This document shows positions 43,428-51,469 of a stretch of DNA of 64,000 nucleotides, piece by piece. Within the stretch, counting starts at the first letter, position 1, and the number at the start of each line of letters is the position of its first letter. A program made the position numbers and the translations under genes. The notes below the pieces were generated by a model, which ran no database searches, was not told the DNA's origin, and saw only the letters and a program-made list of their open reading frames with translations. The stretch lies in the NCBI GenBank assembly GCA_038230515.1, contig JBBRND010000023.1, forward strand, positions 14,303-78,302, given 5' to 3'. This DNA comes from JAPLDB01 sp038230515 (lineage in GTDB: Bacteria; Bacteroidota; Bacteroidia; AKYH767-A; 2013-40CM-41-45).

Positions 43428-44768
43428 ATGGGAAGACAATTGCTTTTAGAAAATATTCACACACCGGGATTGAACACACTTCCTGTCTATAAATCTTTTG
43501 GCGGCTATTCTGTTTTGGAAAAAGCATTGAAGCTGAAAGATGCAGACATTGTTGAAGAAGTAAAGAAGAGTGGTCTGCGTGGCCGTGGTGGTGCGGGTTT
43601 CCCGACAGGAATGAAATGGAGTTTCATTGCAAAGCCCGAAGGCGTTCCGCGTTATCTTGTTTGCAATGCAGATGAAAGCGAACCGGGAACTTTCAAGGAT
43701 CGTTACCTGATGGAGCACAATCCGCACATTCTTATTGAAGGAATGATCATCAGCAGCTTTGCACTTGGAGCAAAAACATCGTACATCTACATCCGCGGAG
43801 AGATGATGTATGTGTATCATATTTTGCAAAAGGCAATTGATGAATGTTGCGCTGCGGGCTTGCTCGGAAAAAATATTTTAGGAAGCGGATTTGATCATGA
43901 CCTGCACGTTCATTGCGGAGCAGGCGCTTATATATGTGGAGAAGAAACGGGATTGATTGAATCATTGGAAGGAAAGCGTGGCAACCCGCGCATCAAGCCG
44001 CCATTCCCTGCTGTGAAAGGTGTTTGGGATTGCCCGACTGTTGTAAATAATGTGGAGACACTTGCTGCAGTTGTACCTATTATGCAAATGGGCGGAGAAG
44101 AATATGCAAAAATCGGAATCGGAAAATCTACCGGAACGAAATTGATTTCTGCTTCCGGACATATTAATAAGCCGGGTGTTTATGAAATTGAACTTGGAGT
44201 TCCTGTCGAAGAATTTATTTATTCAGAAAATTATTGCGGAGGAATCCGTAACGGAAAAAAGATGAAGGCAGTTGTGGCGGGAGGATCTTCGGTTCCTATT
44301 CTTCCCACGGAATTAATTTTGAAAACTGCGAAAGGCGAACCACGCCTCATGTCTTATGAATCATTGAGCGATGGAGGCTTTCAAACGGGTACCATGTTAG
44401 GCTCTGGAGGATTTATTGTGATGGATGAAACAACAAGCGTGGTAAAAAACCTCTGGAACTTCACACGCTTTTATCATCATGAAAGTTGCGGACAATGTTC
44501 ACCATGCCGTGAAGGAACAGGGTGGATGGAAAAAATTCTTCACAAAATCTTAGACGGACACGGAACCATTTCTGATATAGATTTGCTTTGGGATATACAA
44601 AGCAAGATTGAAGGAAAAACTATTTGTCCGCTTGGTGAAGCTGCTGCATGGCCTGTGGCTGCCGCCATTCGTCACTTCAGAAGCGAGTTTGAAGAGTATG
44701 TGAGAAGCGGAAGCAGTATAAAAGATGTAAAGCATTATTATAGAGTGAATAATTTAGTTGAAGCATAA
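43428..44768 (+). CDS. nuoF: NADH-quinone oxidoreductase subunit F
   Basis: A 446-residue subunit that binds NADH and FMN and the [4Fe-4S] cluster N3. GLRGRGGAGFPTGMKWSF near residue 50-67 contacts NADH, CNADESEPGTFKDR the FMN, and ESCGQCSPCREGTGWM with the later ICPLGEA gives the four Cys ligands. Normal length. Closely spaced with nuoG. Confidence 0.97.
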   Translation: MGRQLLLENIHTPGLNTLPVYKSFGGYSVLEKALKLKDADIVEEVKKSGLRGRGGAGFPTGMKWSFIAKPEGVPRYLVCNADESEPGTFKDRYLMEHNPHILIEGMIISSFALGAKTSYIYIRGEMMYVYHILQKAIDECCAAGLLGKNILGSGFDHDLHVHCGAGAYICGEETGLIESLEGKRGNPRIKPPFPAVKGVWDCPTVVNNVETLAAVVPIMQMGGEEYAKIGIGKSTGTKLISASGHINKPGVYEIELGVPVEEFIYSENYCGGIRNGKKMKAVVAGGSSVPILPTELILKTAKGEPRLMSYESLSDGGFQTGTMLGSGGFIVMDETTSVVKNLWNFTRFYHHESCGQCSPCREGTGWMEKILHKILDGHGTISDIDLLWDIQSKIEGKTICPLGEAAAWPVAAAIRHFRSEFEEYVRSGSSIKDVKHYYRVNNLVEA

Positions 44769-44773
44769 CGAGT

Positions 44774-45769
44774 ATGCCTAAGGTAACGATAGACGGACAT
44801 ACAATAGAAGTTGCAGATGGAACAACCATCCTTGAGGCAGCGCGCATGATTGGCGGAGCAATTGTTCCTCCTGCTATGTGTTTTTATACGCCACTGAAAA
44901 CAAGTGGTGGTTATTGTCGCACGTGTATTGTAAATGTCACCAAAGGTTCTGAAAAAGATCCGCGACCAATGCCGAAACCTGTTCCGAGTTGCCGTCAAAC
45001 TGTGATGGACGGAATGGAAGTACAGGGAATAACGTCACCTGCTTTACTTGAAGCAAGAAAAGGTGTAGTTGAATTTTTGTTGATCAACCATCCGCTCGAT
45101 TGCCCTATTTGCGATCAGGCGGGTGAATGTAAGTTGCAGGATTTAGGTTACGAGCACGGACTTGCAAAATCCCGTTATGAATTCCCCCGTAGAGAATTTG
45201 AAAAGATTGACATCGGTGATAAAATAAAACTACACATGACGCGCTGCATTCTCTGCTATCGTTGTGTGAAAGTTGCAGAGCAGCTCTGTCCCGGCAGAGT
45301 GCACGGTGTAATGAATCGTGGAGACGTTGCGGAAATTTCAACCTTCATTCGGAATGCAGTTGACAGCGAGATGAGCGGAAACATGATTGATGTTTGTCCC
45401 GTTGGTGCGCTCACTGATAAAACTTTCCGTTTCAAATCTCGTGTGTGGAATGTAAATCCATTCGATGCGCATCGCGATTGTAAAAAATGTTCAGGCAAAG
45501 TTCGTCTTTGGTATAAAGGAGAAGAAGTATTCCGCGTTACAGCCCGCAAAGATGAATATGATGAAGTGCTTGAATGGATTTGCAACGATTGTCGTTTCGA
45601 CAAAAAGAAAACCAGCGATTGGACTATTGAAAGACCAACAAAGATTGATCGCCAGTCTGTAATTTCACAAAATCATTACACGCTGAAAGAACCGGCACAC
45701 AAACCGAATCTGAATGCTGTGGATGTGGTACCTGATAATTATCAACTCAACGGGGGAAATAAAAAATGA
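44774..45769 (+). CDS. nuoG: NADH-quinone oxidoreductase subunit G, short form
   Basis: A 331-residue version of NuoG. The N-terminal [2Fe-2S] domain (CFYTPLKTSGGYCRTC), the HxxxCxxC...C site in NHPLDCPICDQAGECKLQD, the [4Fe-4S] site in CILCYRCVKVAEQLCPG and VCPVGAL, and a further CKKC/CNDC region are all present. The large molybdopterin-oxidoreductase-like domain of NuoG in E. coli and many others is absent, which is usual in Bacteroidota. It is not a truncation by mutation: the gene ends with an ATGA overlap into nuoH and reads cleanly. Confidence 0.94.
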   Translation: MPKVTIDGHTIEVADGTTILEAARMIGGAIVPPAMCFYTPLKTSGGYCRTCIVNVTKGSEKDPRPMPKPVPSCRQTVMDGMEVQGITSPALLEARKGVVEFLLINHPLDCPICDQAGECKLQDLGYEHGLAKSRYEFPRREFEKIDIGDKIKLHMTRCILCYRCVKVAEQLCPGRVHGVMNRGDVAEISTFIRNAVDSEMSGNMIDVCPVGALTDKTFRFKSRVWNVNPFDAHRDCKKCSGKVRLWYKGEEVFRVTARKDEYDEVLEWICNDCRFDKKKTSDWTIERPTKIDRQSVISQNHYTLKEPAHKPNLNAVDVVPDNYQLNGGNKK

Positions 45770-46800
45770 TCTCGACCGCTCTCATCATAAAAATCATTCT
45801 CATCGTTTCGGTGTTCCTCATTTCATTAGTGGTGGCGATGTATTCAACCTATGCTGAGCGGAAAGTAGCATCGTTCATGCAGGATCGCATCGGACCGAAT
45901 CGTGCAGGACCTTTCGGACTTCTTCAACCCGTTGCTGACGGTGTGAAGATGTTCATGAAAGAAGAAATTATTCCCGATGTGTCGAACAAATTTCTTTTCA
46001 TTCTCGGCCCATCGCTTGCAATGCTTACTGCATGTATGACGAGTGCTGCAATTCCCTGGGGAAACGGAATTACAATTAACGGAACTACCTACTCCCTTCA
46101 GATCGCAGACATCAACATCGGCATCCTTTATATTTTCGCTGTTGTTTCTTTTGGTGTTTATGGAATCATGATTGGCGGATGGGCATCGAACAATAAATAT
46201 TCTTTACTCGGTGCATTGCGTGCGTCATCACAAATGATCAGTTATGAAATTGCGATGGGACTTGCCATTATTGCAATGATCATGATGAGCGGTTCGCTTT
46301 CGTTATCAGACATTGTAAAATCACAAAACGGCTGGCACTGGAATGTGCTTTACCAACCACTTGGCTTTTTAATTTTCCTTGTGTGTGCTTTTGCAGAAAC
46401 CAATCGCGCGCCATTTGATTTGCCTGAGTGCGAAACAGAATTAGTCGGAGGATATCATACTGAATACAGTTCGATGAAACTTGGCTTCTATCTTTTTGCT
46501 GAGTACATCAACATGTTCATCTCCTCAGCTGTGATTTCCACTTTGTATTTCGGTGGATATAATATGCCGTTGATTGGAAGATTCATTCACGATCCGAACT
46601 GGTTGAGTATGATCGGTACGCTATTCTTATTCGGAAAAATATTCTTCTTCATCTTCTTCTTCATGTGGGTACGCTGGACGTTGCCTCGCTTCCGCTACGA
46701 TCAGTTGATGAACCTTGGCTGGAAAATAATGATCCCTCTATCCATCATCAATATATTTCTCACGGGTATTGTGATGTGGTTGAACGGAAAAATCTCGTAG
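45766..46800 (+). CDS. nuoH: NADH-quinone oxidoreductase subunit H
   Basis: A 344-residue membrane subunit with eight helices, joining the membrane arm to the quinone pocket. AERKVASFMQDRIGPNRAGP near 25-45 is the conserved first loop; FAETNRAPFDLPECETELVG is the family signature with conserved acidic residues. Overlaps nuoG by four bases. Normal length. Confidence 0.97.
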   Translation: MISTALIIKIILIVSVFLISLVVAMYSTYAERKVASFMQDRIGPNRAGPFGLLQPVADGVKMFMKEEIIPDVSNKFLFILGPSLAMLTACMTSAAIPWGNGITINGTTYSLQIADINIGILYIFAVVSFGVYGIMIGGWASNNKYSLLGALRASSQMISYEIAMGLAIIAMIMMSGSLSLSDIVKSQNGWHWNVLYQPLGFLIFLVCAFAETNRAPFDLPECETELVGGYHTEYSSMKLGFYLFAEYINMFISSAVISTLYFGGYNMPLIGRFIHDPNWLSMIGTLFLFGKIFFFIFFFMWVRWTLPRFRYDQLMNLGWKIMIPLSIINIFLTGIVMWLNGKIS

Positions 46801-46807
46801 ACAGAAA

Positions 46808-47380
46808 ATGGAGCCGTTAACAAACAGAAGCAAAGTTGTCGTCAATAAAGAAATGACGTGGAAGGAGAAAATTTATCTCCCTGCTATTCTTGGCGGAATG
46901 AGAATTACTTTTTCGCATCTCTTCAAGAAGAAAGTAACCATTCAATATCCCGAAGTTCAGCGACCTTTTTCTGATGTGTATCGCGGACAGCATGTACTAA
47001 AGCGCGATGAGAACGGTGCTGAACGTTGCACCGCATGCGGCTTGTGTGCAGTTGCTTGTCCGGCTGAAGCGATTACGATGACTGCTTCGGAAAGAAAAAA
47101 AGGGGAAGAAAAATTATACCGCGAAGAAAAGTATGCAAGCGTTTATGATATCAATATGCTGCGCTGCATCTTCTGCGGATTATGCGAAGAGGCGTGTCCG
47201 AAGGAAGCGATCTTCTTAACTGATAAAATTGTTCCTACAGATTTTAAACGCAAAGAATTTATTTACGGAAAAGATAAATTAGTTGAACCGGTAGATGCGC
47301 GCGTTGATATTTCAAAACGACAGACAAAAGAAGTTTTGGAGTTCAAGCAGAATAAAAACTTACAGCACAATAGAATTTAA
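46808..47380 (+). CDS. nuoI: NADH-quinone oxidoreductase subunit I
   Basis: A 190-residue ferredoxin-like subunit with two [4Fe-4S] clusters (N6a, N6b): CTACGLCAVACPAEAI and CIFCGLCEEACPKEAI, each with the fourth Cys of the partner cluster. A basic, low-complexity C-terminus follows. Normal length. Confidence 0.96.
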   Translation: MEPLTNRSKVVVNKEMTWKEKIYLPAILGGMRITFSHLFKKKVTIQYPEVQRPFSDVYRGQHVLKRDENGAERCTACGLCAVACPAEAITMTASERKKGEEKLYREEKYASVYDINMLRCIFCGLCEEACPKEAIFLTDKIVPTDFKRKEFIYGKDKLVEPVDARVDISKRQTKEVLEFKQNKNLQHNRI

Positions 47381-47388
47381 AGGAAACA

Positions 47389-47883
47389 ATGTCCCAATAT
47401 ATTTTCTACTTCCTCAGTTTCCTTGCCATCCTGAGCGCACTCATGGTGGTGGTTTCGAAAAATCCCGTGCACAGCGTGTTGTATCTCATTATTACTTTCT
47501 TTGCAATTGCAGGGCATTATGTTTTGCTGAATGCACAATTCCTTGCAGCGGTACATATCATAGTGTATGCCGGTGCCATCATGGTTTTATTTCTTTATCT
47601 TATCATGATGCTGAACTTAAATGCAGAAGTGGAGCCACATAAAACCGTTATGCAAAAAATTGCCGCAACCGTTGCAGGCGGAATACTGATGATTGTTTTA
47701 GTGGGCGCATTGAAAAATGTTTCTCCTGCTACAGGCGATGTTGTGAATAACGAAGCTGGACTCATAAAAAATCTTGGGCATACATTATTCAATGACTTTG
47801 CATTACCGTTTGAAGTGTCATCCATATTATTTCTGGCAGCAATGGTGGGCGCGGTAATGCTTGGCAAAAAGGAAATCCAATGA
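47389..47883 (+). CDS. nuoJ: NADH-quinone oxidoreductase subunit J
   Basis: A 164-residue membrane subunit with five helices. The conserved third helix with its pi-bulge region reads FLAAVHIIVYAGAIMVLFLY. Normal length. Separated from nuoK by 49 bp containing the same CCCTCTCC palindrome as the nuoL-nuoM gap. Confidence 0.95.
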   Translation: MSQYIFYFLSFLAILSALMVVVSKNPVHSVLYLIITFFAIAGHYVLLNAQFLAAVHIIVYAGAIMVLFLYLIMMLNLNAEVEPHKTVMQKIAATVAGGILMIVLVGALKNVSPATGDVVNNEAGLIKNLGHTLFNDFALPFEVSSILFLAAMVGAVMLGKKEIQ

Positions 47884-47896
47884 GACCTCACCACAA

Positions 47897-47915
47897 CCCT
47901 CTCCAAAGGAGAGGG
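47897..47915 (+). repeat. CCCTCTCC/GGAGAGGG palindrome between nuoJ and nuoK
   Basis: Same 8-bp inverted repeat with AAA loop as at 26867-26885, in the same relation to the downstream nuo start codon. Confidence 0.8.
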
Positions 47916-47932
47916 AGAAAAACAAAAATGAA

Positions 47933-48253
47933 ATGAATCACTTAATTCAACAAATACCTCTGAACTATTACATCCTGCTAAGCACAATGCTTTTTTGCAT
48001 TGGCGTGCTTGGGGTAATGTTCAGGAGAAATGCGATTGTTATTTTTATGTGCGTGGAGCTAATGCTGAATGCAGTCAATCTTTTGCTCGTTGCTTTTTCA
48101 TCTTATCGAGGCGATAGTGCCGGACAGGTATTTGTCTTTTTTATTATGGCCGTAGCTGCTGCTGAAGTTGCAGTTGGACTTGCGATACTTATGATGATTT
48201 ACCGCAACACAGGGACCACTGATGTGAATTTCCTGAGCAAGCTGAAGTGGTAG
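47933..48253 (+). CDS. nuoK: NADH-quinone oxidoreductase subunit K
   Basis: A 106-residue membrane subunit with three helices. MLFCIGVLGVMFRRNAIVIF and FMCVELMLNAVNLLLVAF (conserved Glu) identify it, with the second conserved Glu in AVAAAEVAVGLAIL. The start at 47933 is chosen because the family N-terminus begins there; an in-frame start at 47861 would run through the palindrome. Last gene of the operon, convergent with the GNAT gene 22 bp away. Confidence 0.95.
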   Translation: MNHLIQQIPLNYYILLSTMLFCIGVLGVMFRRNAIVIFMCVELMLNAVNLLLVAFSSYRGDSAGQVFVFFIMAVAAAEVAVGLAILMMIYRNTGTTDVNFLSKLKW

Positions 48254-48274
48254 ATAAAAAAATCTGAACTGTTT

Positions 48275-48955
48275 TCACAGTCTTTTAAAAAAATAAAAGT
48301 TCATTGGTCCGTTTACTTTGAAACCGATTCTTTCATAGAGTGAAATTGCTCTGTCATTGTCAGCCCTCACATGTAAAAAAGGATGTTGTCCGTTCTTGAT
48401 AATTAAATCAAGTTGATGCTCAATTAAAATTCCTGCATAACCTTTTCCTAAAAAATCAGGATGTGTGCAGACTGCACTTACTTCCGTGAAGCTGGAAACA
48501 TGCAAGCGCTGCCCCGTCATCGCAACCAATCGTTCGTTTTCAAAAACTCCAAAATAATTTCCAAACTCAATCGTGCGCTTGTCAAAAGGTCCCGGCTTTG
48601 TAAGTGCAGCGAGGTTTACCATTTCATCTACATGCTTGGGTTCAAGGGCAACAGTTTCAGTAAGTTTTTTGCTGATTGATTTTTTTGAATCAAGTAGAAA
48701 CTGTGTTCCTTCTACTTCAGTAGTTAGTTTCCATCCGCGCGGCTCAGTTATTTTCTTTCGCGTAGCGTAAAGAATGTTGCGGCCGCCCGGTAGCAATTGA
48801 TACAAATCATCAAAGCCGTTTTTATATTCATCCCTGATTCCGGCAAAGGGCGAAACTTCTTTATCAAAATACTTTACGTTTTCTGTTCCGAAAGCAAGAT
48901 GCGAGTCGCCCGAAGAGAGACCATTAAAAACGGGATTGCCCAACAAGTGCTGCAC
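48275..48955 (-). CDS. GNAT-family N-acetyltransferase
   Basis: A 226-residue protein whose C-terminal half is a GCN5-related acetyltransferase of FR47 type: VSAVCTHPDFLGKGYAGILI carries the acetyl-CoA loop (Q/R-x-x-G-x-G/A variant L-G-K-G-Y-A), and LHVRADNDRAISLYERIGF is the typical C-terminal motif. The N-terminal half (NPVFNGLSSGDSHLAFGTEN, VKYFDKEVSPFAGI) is a conserved extension. Start is GTG at 48955; an exact -7 element (TACTTTTG, 48960-48967, minus strand) lies only four bases upstream, so the mRNA may be leaderless. Substrate unknown. Confidence 0.9.
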   Translation of the reverse strand: MQHLLGNPVFNGLSSGDSHLAFGTENVKYFDKEVSPFAGIRDEYKNGFDDLYQLLPGGRNILYATRKKITEPRGWKLTTEVEGTQFLLDSKKSISKKLTETVALEPKHVDEMVNLAALTKPGPFDKRTIEFGNYFGVFENERLVAMTGQRLHVSSFTEVSAVCTHPDFLGKGYAGILIEHQLDLIIKNGQHPFLHVRADNDRAISLYERIGFKVNGPMNFYFFKRL

Positions 48956-48959
48956 GATG

Positions 48960-48967
48960 CAAAAGTA
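48960..48967 (-). promoter_or_regulatory. -7 element of the GNAT gene
   Basis: TACTTTTG on the minus strand, four bases before the GTG start, implying a leaderless or nearly leaderless transcript. Confidence 0.45.
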
Positions 48968-49185
48968 CTTTTACTGATGGAATGCAACAGGATGCCGGGT
49001 ATTTTTTCATTGATGAGCCCGGCTCAAAATGATTTACAACGCAAAAACTCCGAACCACCTTTCGGCAATCCGGAGCTACCACGAGAAAACTATTTTTTAA
49101 ACCACCTTTGTAAAACAAAATAGGATCGGTTTTAATCCCGATTGCTGTCTGAGAATATTTTGTTGTGCAGCTAATTATTCGGGAA

Positions 49186-49890
49186 TTAGATTTTTGAAAC
49201 GCTGCCTGATCCTGTAATGTTTGTTTTTAGTTTTATTGGATCGCCTATGTAATGAACATCTCCGCTGCCGGTTATGCTAACGGTCAATTGCTCACTTGCA
49301 TTGATCGTACTTTGTCCGCTGCCACTGATTGAAACAGAACTGTTCATTGTTTGCAATCCCTTTGCATCCACATTTCCTGATCCCGCAATCCGAATATCGG
49401 TTGATGTAGCCGTTCCACTTACATCAAGATTTCCGGAGCCGCTCAGTTTTATTTTCATTGTGAGAGAACGAACATCCGCTTTCAAATCACCCGAACCTGC
49501 AATATGCATCGTCATGTTATCGCAGTTGACGTGGCTCTTGCCAATCATGTTTCCTGAGCCGGTGAGTTCAAGCAGGCAAAGCTCTTTCACGGTTACGTAC
49601 ACATTGATTTCCTTGTGTGTGCTAAAGTCTTTTCCATCAGTGCTGACGATTAGTTCATCGTTTTTAACTTCAGTAGTAATATGAGAGACGATGTTGTCTT
49701 CTGCTTCAACTTTTACAGATTGCTCATCTCCCTGCATGAAATATACATTGGCTGAACATTGTAAATCGATACCCGTAAAATTTATAACCGAGCGATTTTC
49801 TGAAACTACTTTTCCTGAGCCGTCAATGCCGAGGGCACATCCATGACTCATTACAATTGGCAGTGCTGCGATGATAAGTTGTGTTTTCAT
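49186..49890 (-). CDS. GIN-domain (DUF2807) protein
   Basis: A 234-residue protein with an N-terminal signal or lipoprotein-like segment (Cys18 after VMSHG). The rest is a DUF2807/GIN auto-transporter-like beta-helix: DLQCSANVYFMQGDEQSVKV followed by repeated strands ending in the diagnostic GSGN/GSGD turns (ELTGSGNMIG, HIAGSGDLKA, KLSGSGNLDV, RIAGSGNVDA, SISGSGQSTI, SITGSGDVHY, NITGSGSVSK). Surface or periplasmic; role not known. It lies 42 bp downstream of a second GIN-domain gene on the same strand, so the two probably form an operon. Confidence 0.9.
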   Translation of the reverse strand: MKTQLIIAALPIVMSHGCALGIDGSGKVVSENRSVINFTGIDLQCSANVYFMQGDEQSVKVEAEDNIVSHITTEVKNDELIVSTDGKDFSTHKEINVYVTVKELCLLELTGSGNMIGKSHVNCDNMTMHIAGSGDLKADVRSLTMKIKLSGSGNLDVSGTATSTDIRIAGSGNVDAKGLQTMNSSVSISGSGQSTINASEQLTVSITGSGDVHYIGDPIKLKTNITGSGSVSKI

Positions 49891-49932
49891 TTTATTTATA
49901 ATTTAAATTTAGTTGCGATGCTCTTTATTAAA

Positions 49933-51330
49933 TTAAAATCCTGTCATTGTTATTCCTACTGAAACCGGGTACAGTTCCGGTCCTTTTTTATCTCTGAACA
50001 AAGTGGATGCATAGTAATCAGCAAACACGTTGAACTTGCGGTAGCCAATTGCAACGCGCGCACCGTAACGGAAAGGATTCAGGTAAAAATCATCATACTG
50101 TTTCGGTTTCTCCGTACTTCCATCTTCTGTGAATTTCGTTTTAGTATGCGAACCTATTTTGTAACCAAGCATGGCGCCAGCACCTATGTGAAAAGCATTT
50201 TTATTTTTTTTGCTTGTGAAAACTTCAAACATGAGAGGCATGGTGAGATAGGTAGCGGTGAGCTTTGACTTAGAATAGTTATGGGTTGAAGTTGTATCGA
50301 AACCACCGCTGATCGTATCCGCAGCAGAACTGAGATTTACATTTTTATCGAAGCGGTAGTTATTCCACGTTACACCTAGCCCGGTGAAGAACCACACGTT
50401 GCTGTGACCGAGTTGGAAATTCTTTTGCAACAGGTTAAGTGAAACAGTAACCGATTTGCCGGTGTTGAGATCAAGAAATTCATACCCATTAGGTACTTCC
50501 ATTTTCCCATCTTTGGAAAAACAATTGTTGAACCCTATTTCCATTCCTGACCAGATCGGTCTCGACTTTTCATTTTTTGCTTTGCGTTTTGCAACAGCAG
50601 AATCACTGCGAATAATCAGCACCTGTGCATCGCCAAAGGAGAGATGAGTAGTGTCGCTTTTTCCAACACCTCCACCAGCGGTATCACAACAGTTTACATT
50701 TCCAACTCCCGATACTTCACTGCTCAGATGGGTAGGTTTGTTTTTGTAATTCACTGACCCCATTCCACTGATTTCAGAATTCAAAGATTCAGTAACATCA
50801 ATATTGCATTTACCTACGCCTGAAATTTCTGCTTTGCAATTAATTGTTTGAAGATCGAACGCCTCTACTTTTCCTGAACCTGAAATATTAATGTTTGCAT
50901 TTTCGGTCTTGCCGGAGAGATTTATTTTACCTACACCGCTGATGTCTATTCCGAGGTCTTTTGTTTGCACTGCCAGCGTCATCTTGCCGCTCCCGGAAAC
51001 ATCCAGCTTCAGGTGATCGGTTACAATCGTATTGGAAGAAATGATTTCTCCCGTACCGCTCACTGAGAGCCCTTCAATATTTTTCATGGTGATGTGATAC
51101 TCGGCATCTATGCTGCTTTCAATATGTAGCTTGTTGTTTTTAATTTTTGTTTCAATATTATCCTTCGATCCGGAAGTAGATACTTCGATGGAATTGCTGT
51201 CTCCCTGTGTGATAAAAACTTTTCCAAGCGAACTCAGTTCTATTTTGGTGAATGATTCATTGATAACATGCCCAAAACTCATGAATGGAATTGCTATCAA
51301 CCCTATTAAAAAATTCTTTTTTAATTTCAT
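49933..51330 (-). CDS. GIN-domain protein fused to an outer-membrane beta-barrel
   Basis: A 465-residue exported protein; signal peptide 1-19. Residues ~25-220 are a DUF2807/GIN beta-helix with SGSGK/SGVGK turns (DVSGSGKMTL, DISGVGKINL, NISGSGKVEA, EISGVGKCNI). Residues ~255-465 look like an eight-to-ten-stranded outer-membrane barrel (PNGYEFLDLNTGKSVTVSLN, YLTMPLMFEVF, FNVFADYYASTLF), as in OmpA-like/PorT-type barrels. The fusion suggests that a GIN domain is displayed from, or docks on, an outer-membrane anchor. Paired with the smaller GIN protein downstream. Confidence 0.85.
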   Translation of the reverse strand: MKLKKNFLIGLIAIPFMSFGHVINESFTKIELSSLGKVFITQGDSNSIEVSTSGSKDNIETKIKNNKLHIESSIDAEYHITMKNIEGLSVSGTGEIISSNTIVTDHLKLDVSGSGKMTLAVQTKDLGIDISGVGKINLSGKTENANINISGSGKVEAFDLQTINCKAEISGVGKCNIDVTESLNSEISGMGSVNYKNKPTHLSSEVSGVGNVNCCDTAGGGVGKSDTTHLSFGDAQVLIIRSDSAVAKRKAKNEKSRPIWSGMEIGFNNCFSKDGKMEVPNGYEFLDLNTGKSVTVSLNLLQKNFQLGHSNVWFFTGLGVTWNNYRFDKNVNLSSAADTISGGFDTTSTHNYSKSKLTATYLTMPLMFEVFTSKKNKNAFHIGAGAMLGYKIGSHTKTKFTEDGSTEKPKQYDDFYLNPFRYGARVAIGYRKFNVFADYYASTLFRDKKGPELYPVSVGITMTGF

Positions 51331-51420
51331 ATCTTTCTTTTTGATTTTTGTTTGTCTTTATAAATAGGACGCTTTGACCCGAATGGTTGTTACAACTACC
51401 TGAAAAAAAATCGGCAAAAA

Positions 51421-51452
51421 AAAGAGCGCCTCGGATTCGAGGCGCTCTTTTC
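51421..51452. terminator. Bidirectional terminator before the FG-GAP T9SS gene's end
   Basis: A perfect 13-bp stem (51421-51433 with 51438-51450), loop GATT, A run to the left and T residues to the right. On the minus strand it terminates the gene ending at 51470. Confidence 0.92.
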
Positions 51453-51469
51453 TATTTTATTAGATCAGT

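Noticed and set aside
44774..45769. NuoG truncated by mutation
   Set aside because: The short form without the molybdopterin-like domain is normal in Bacteroidota and the gene overlaps nuoH cleanly.
48262..48290. Terminator between nuoK and the GNAT gene
   Set aside because: Only a 5-bp ACTGT/ACAGT stem is visible and it overlaps the GNAT coding end; too weak to list.
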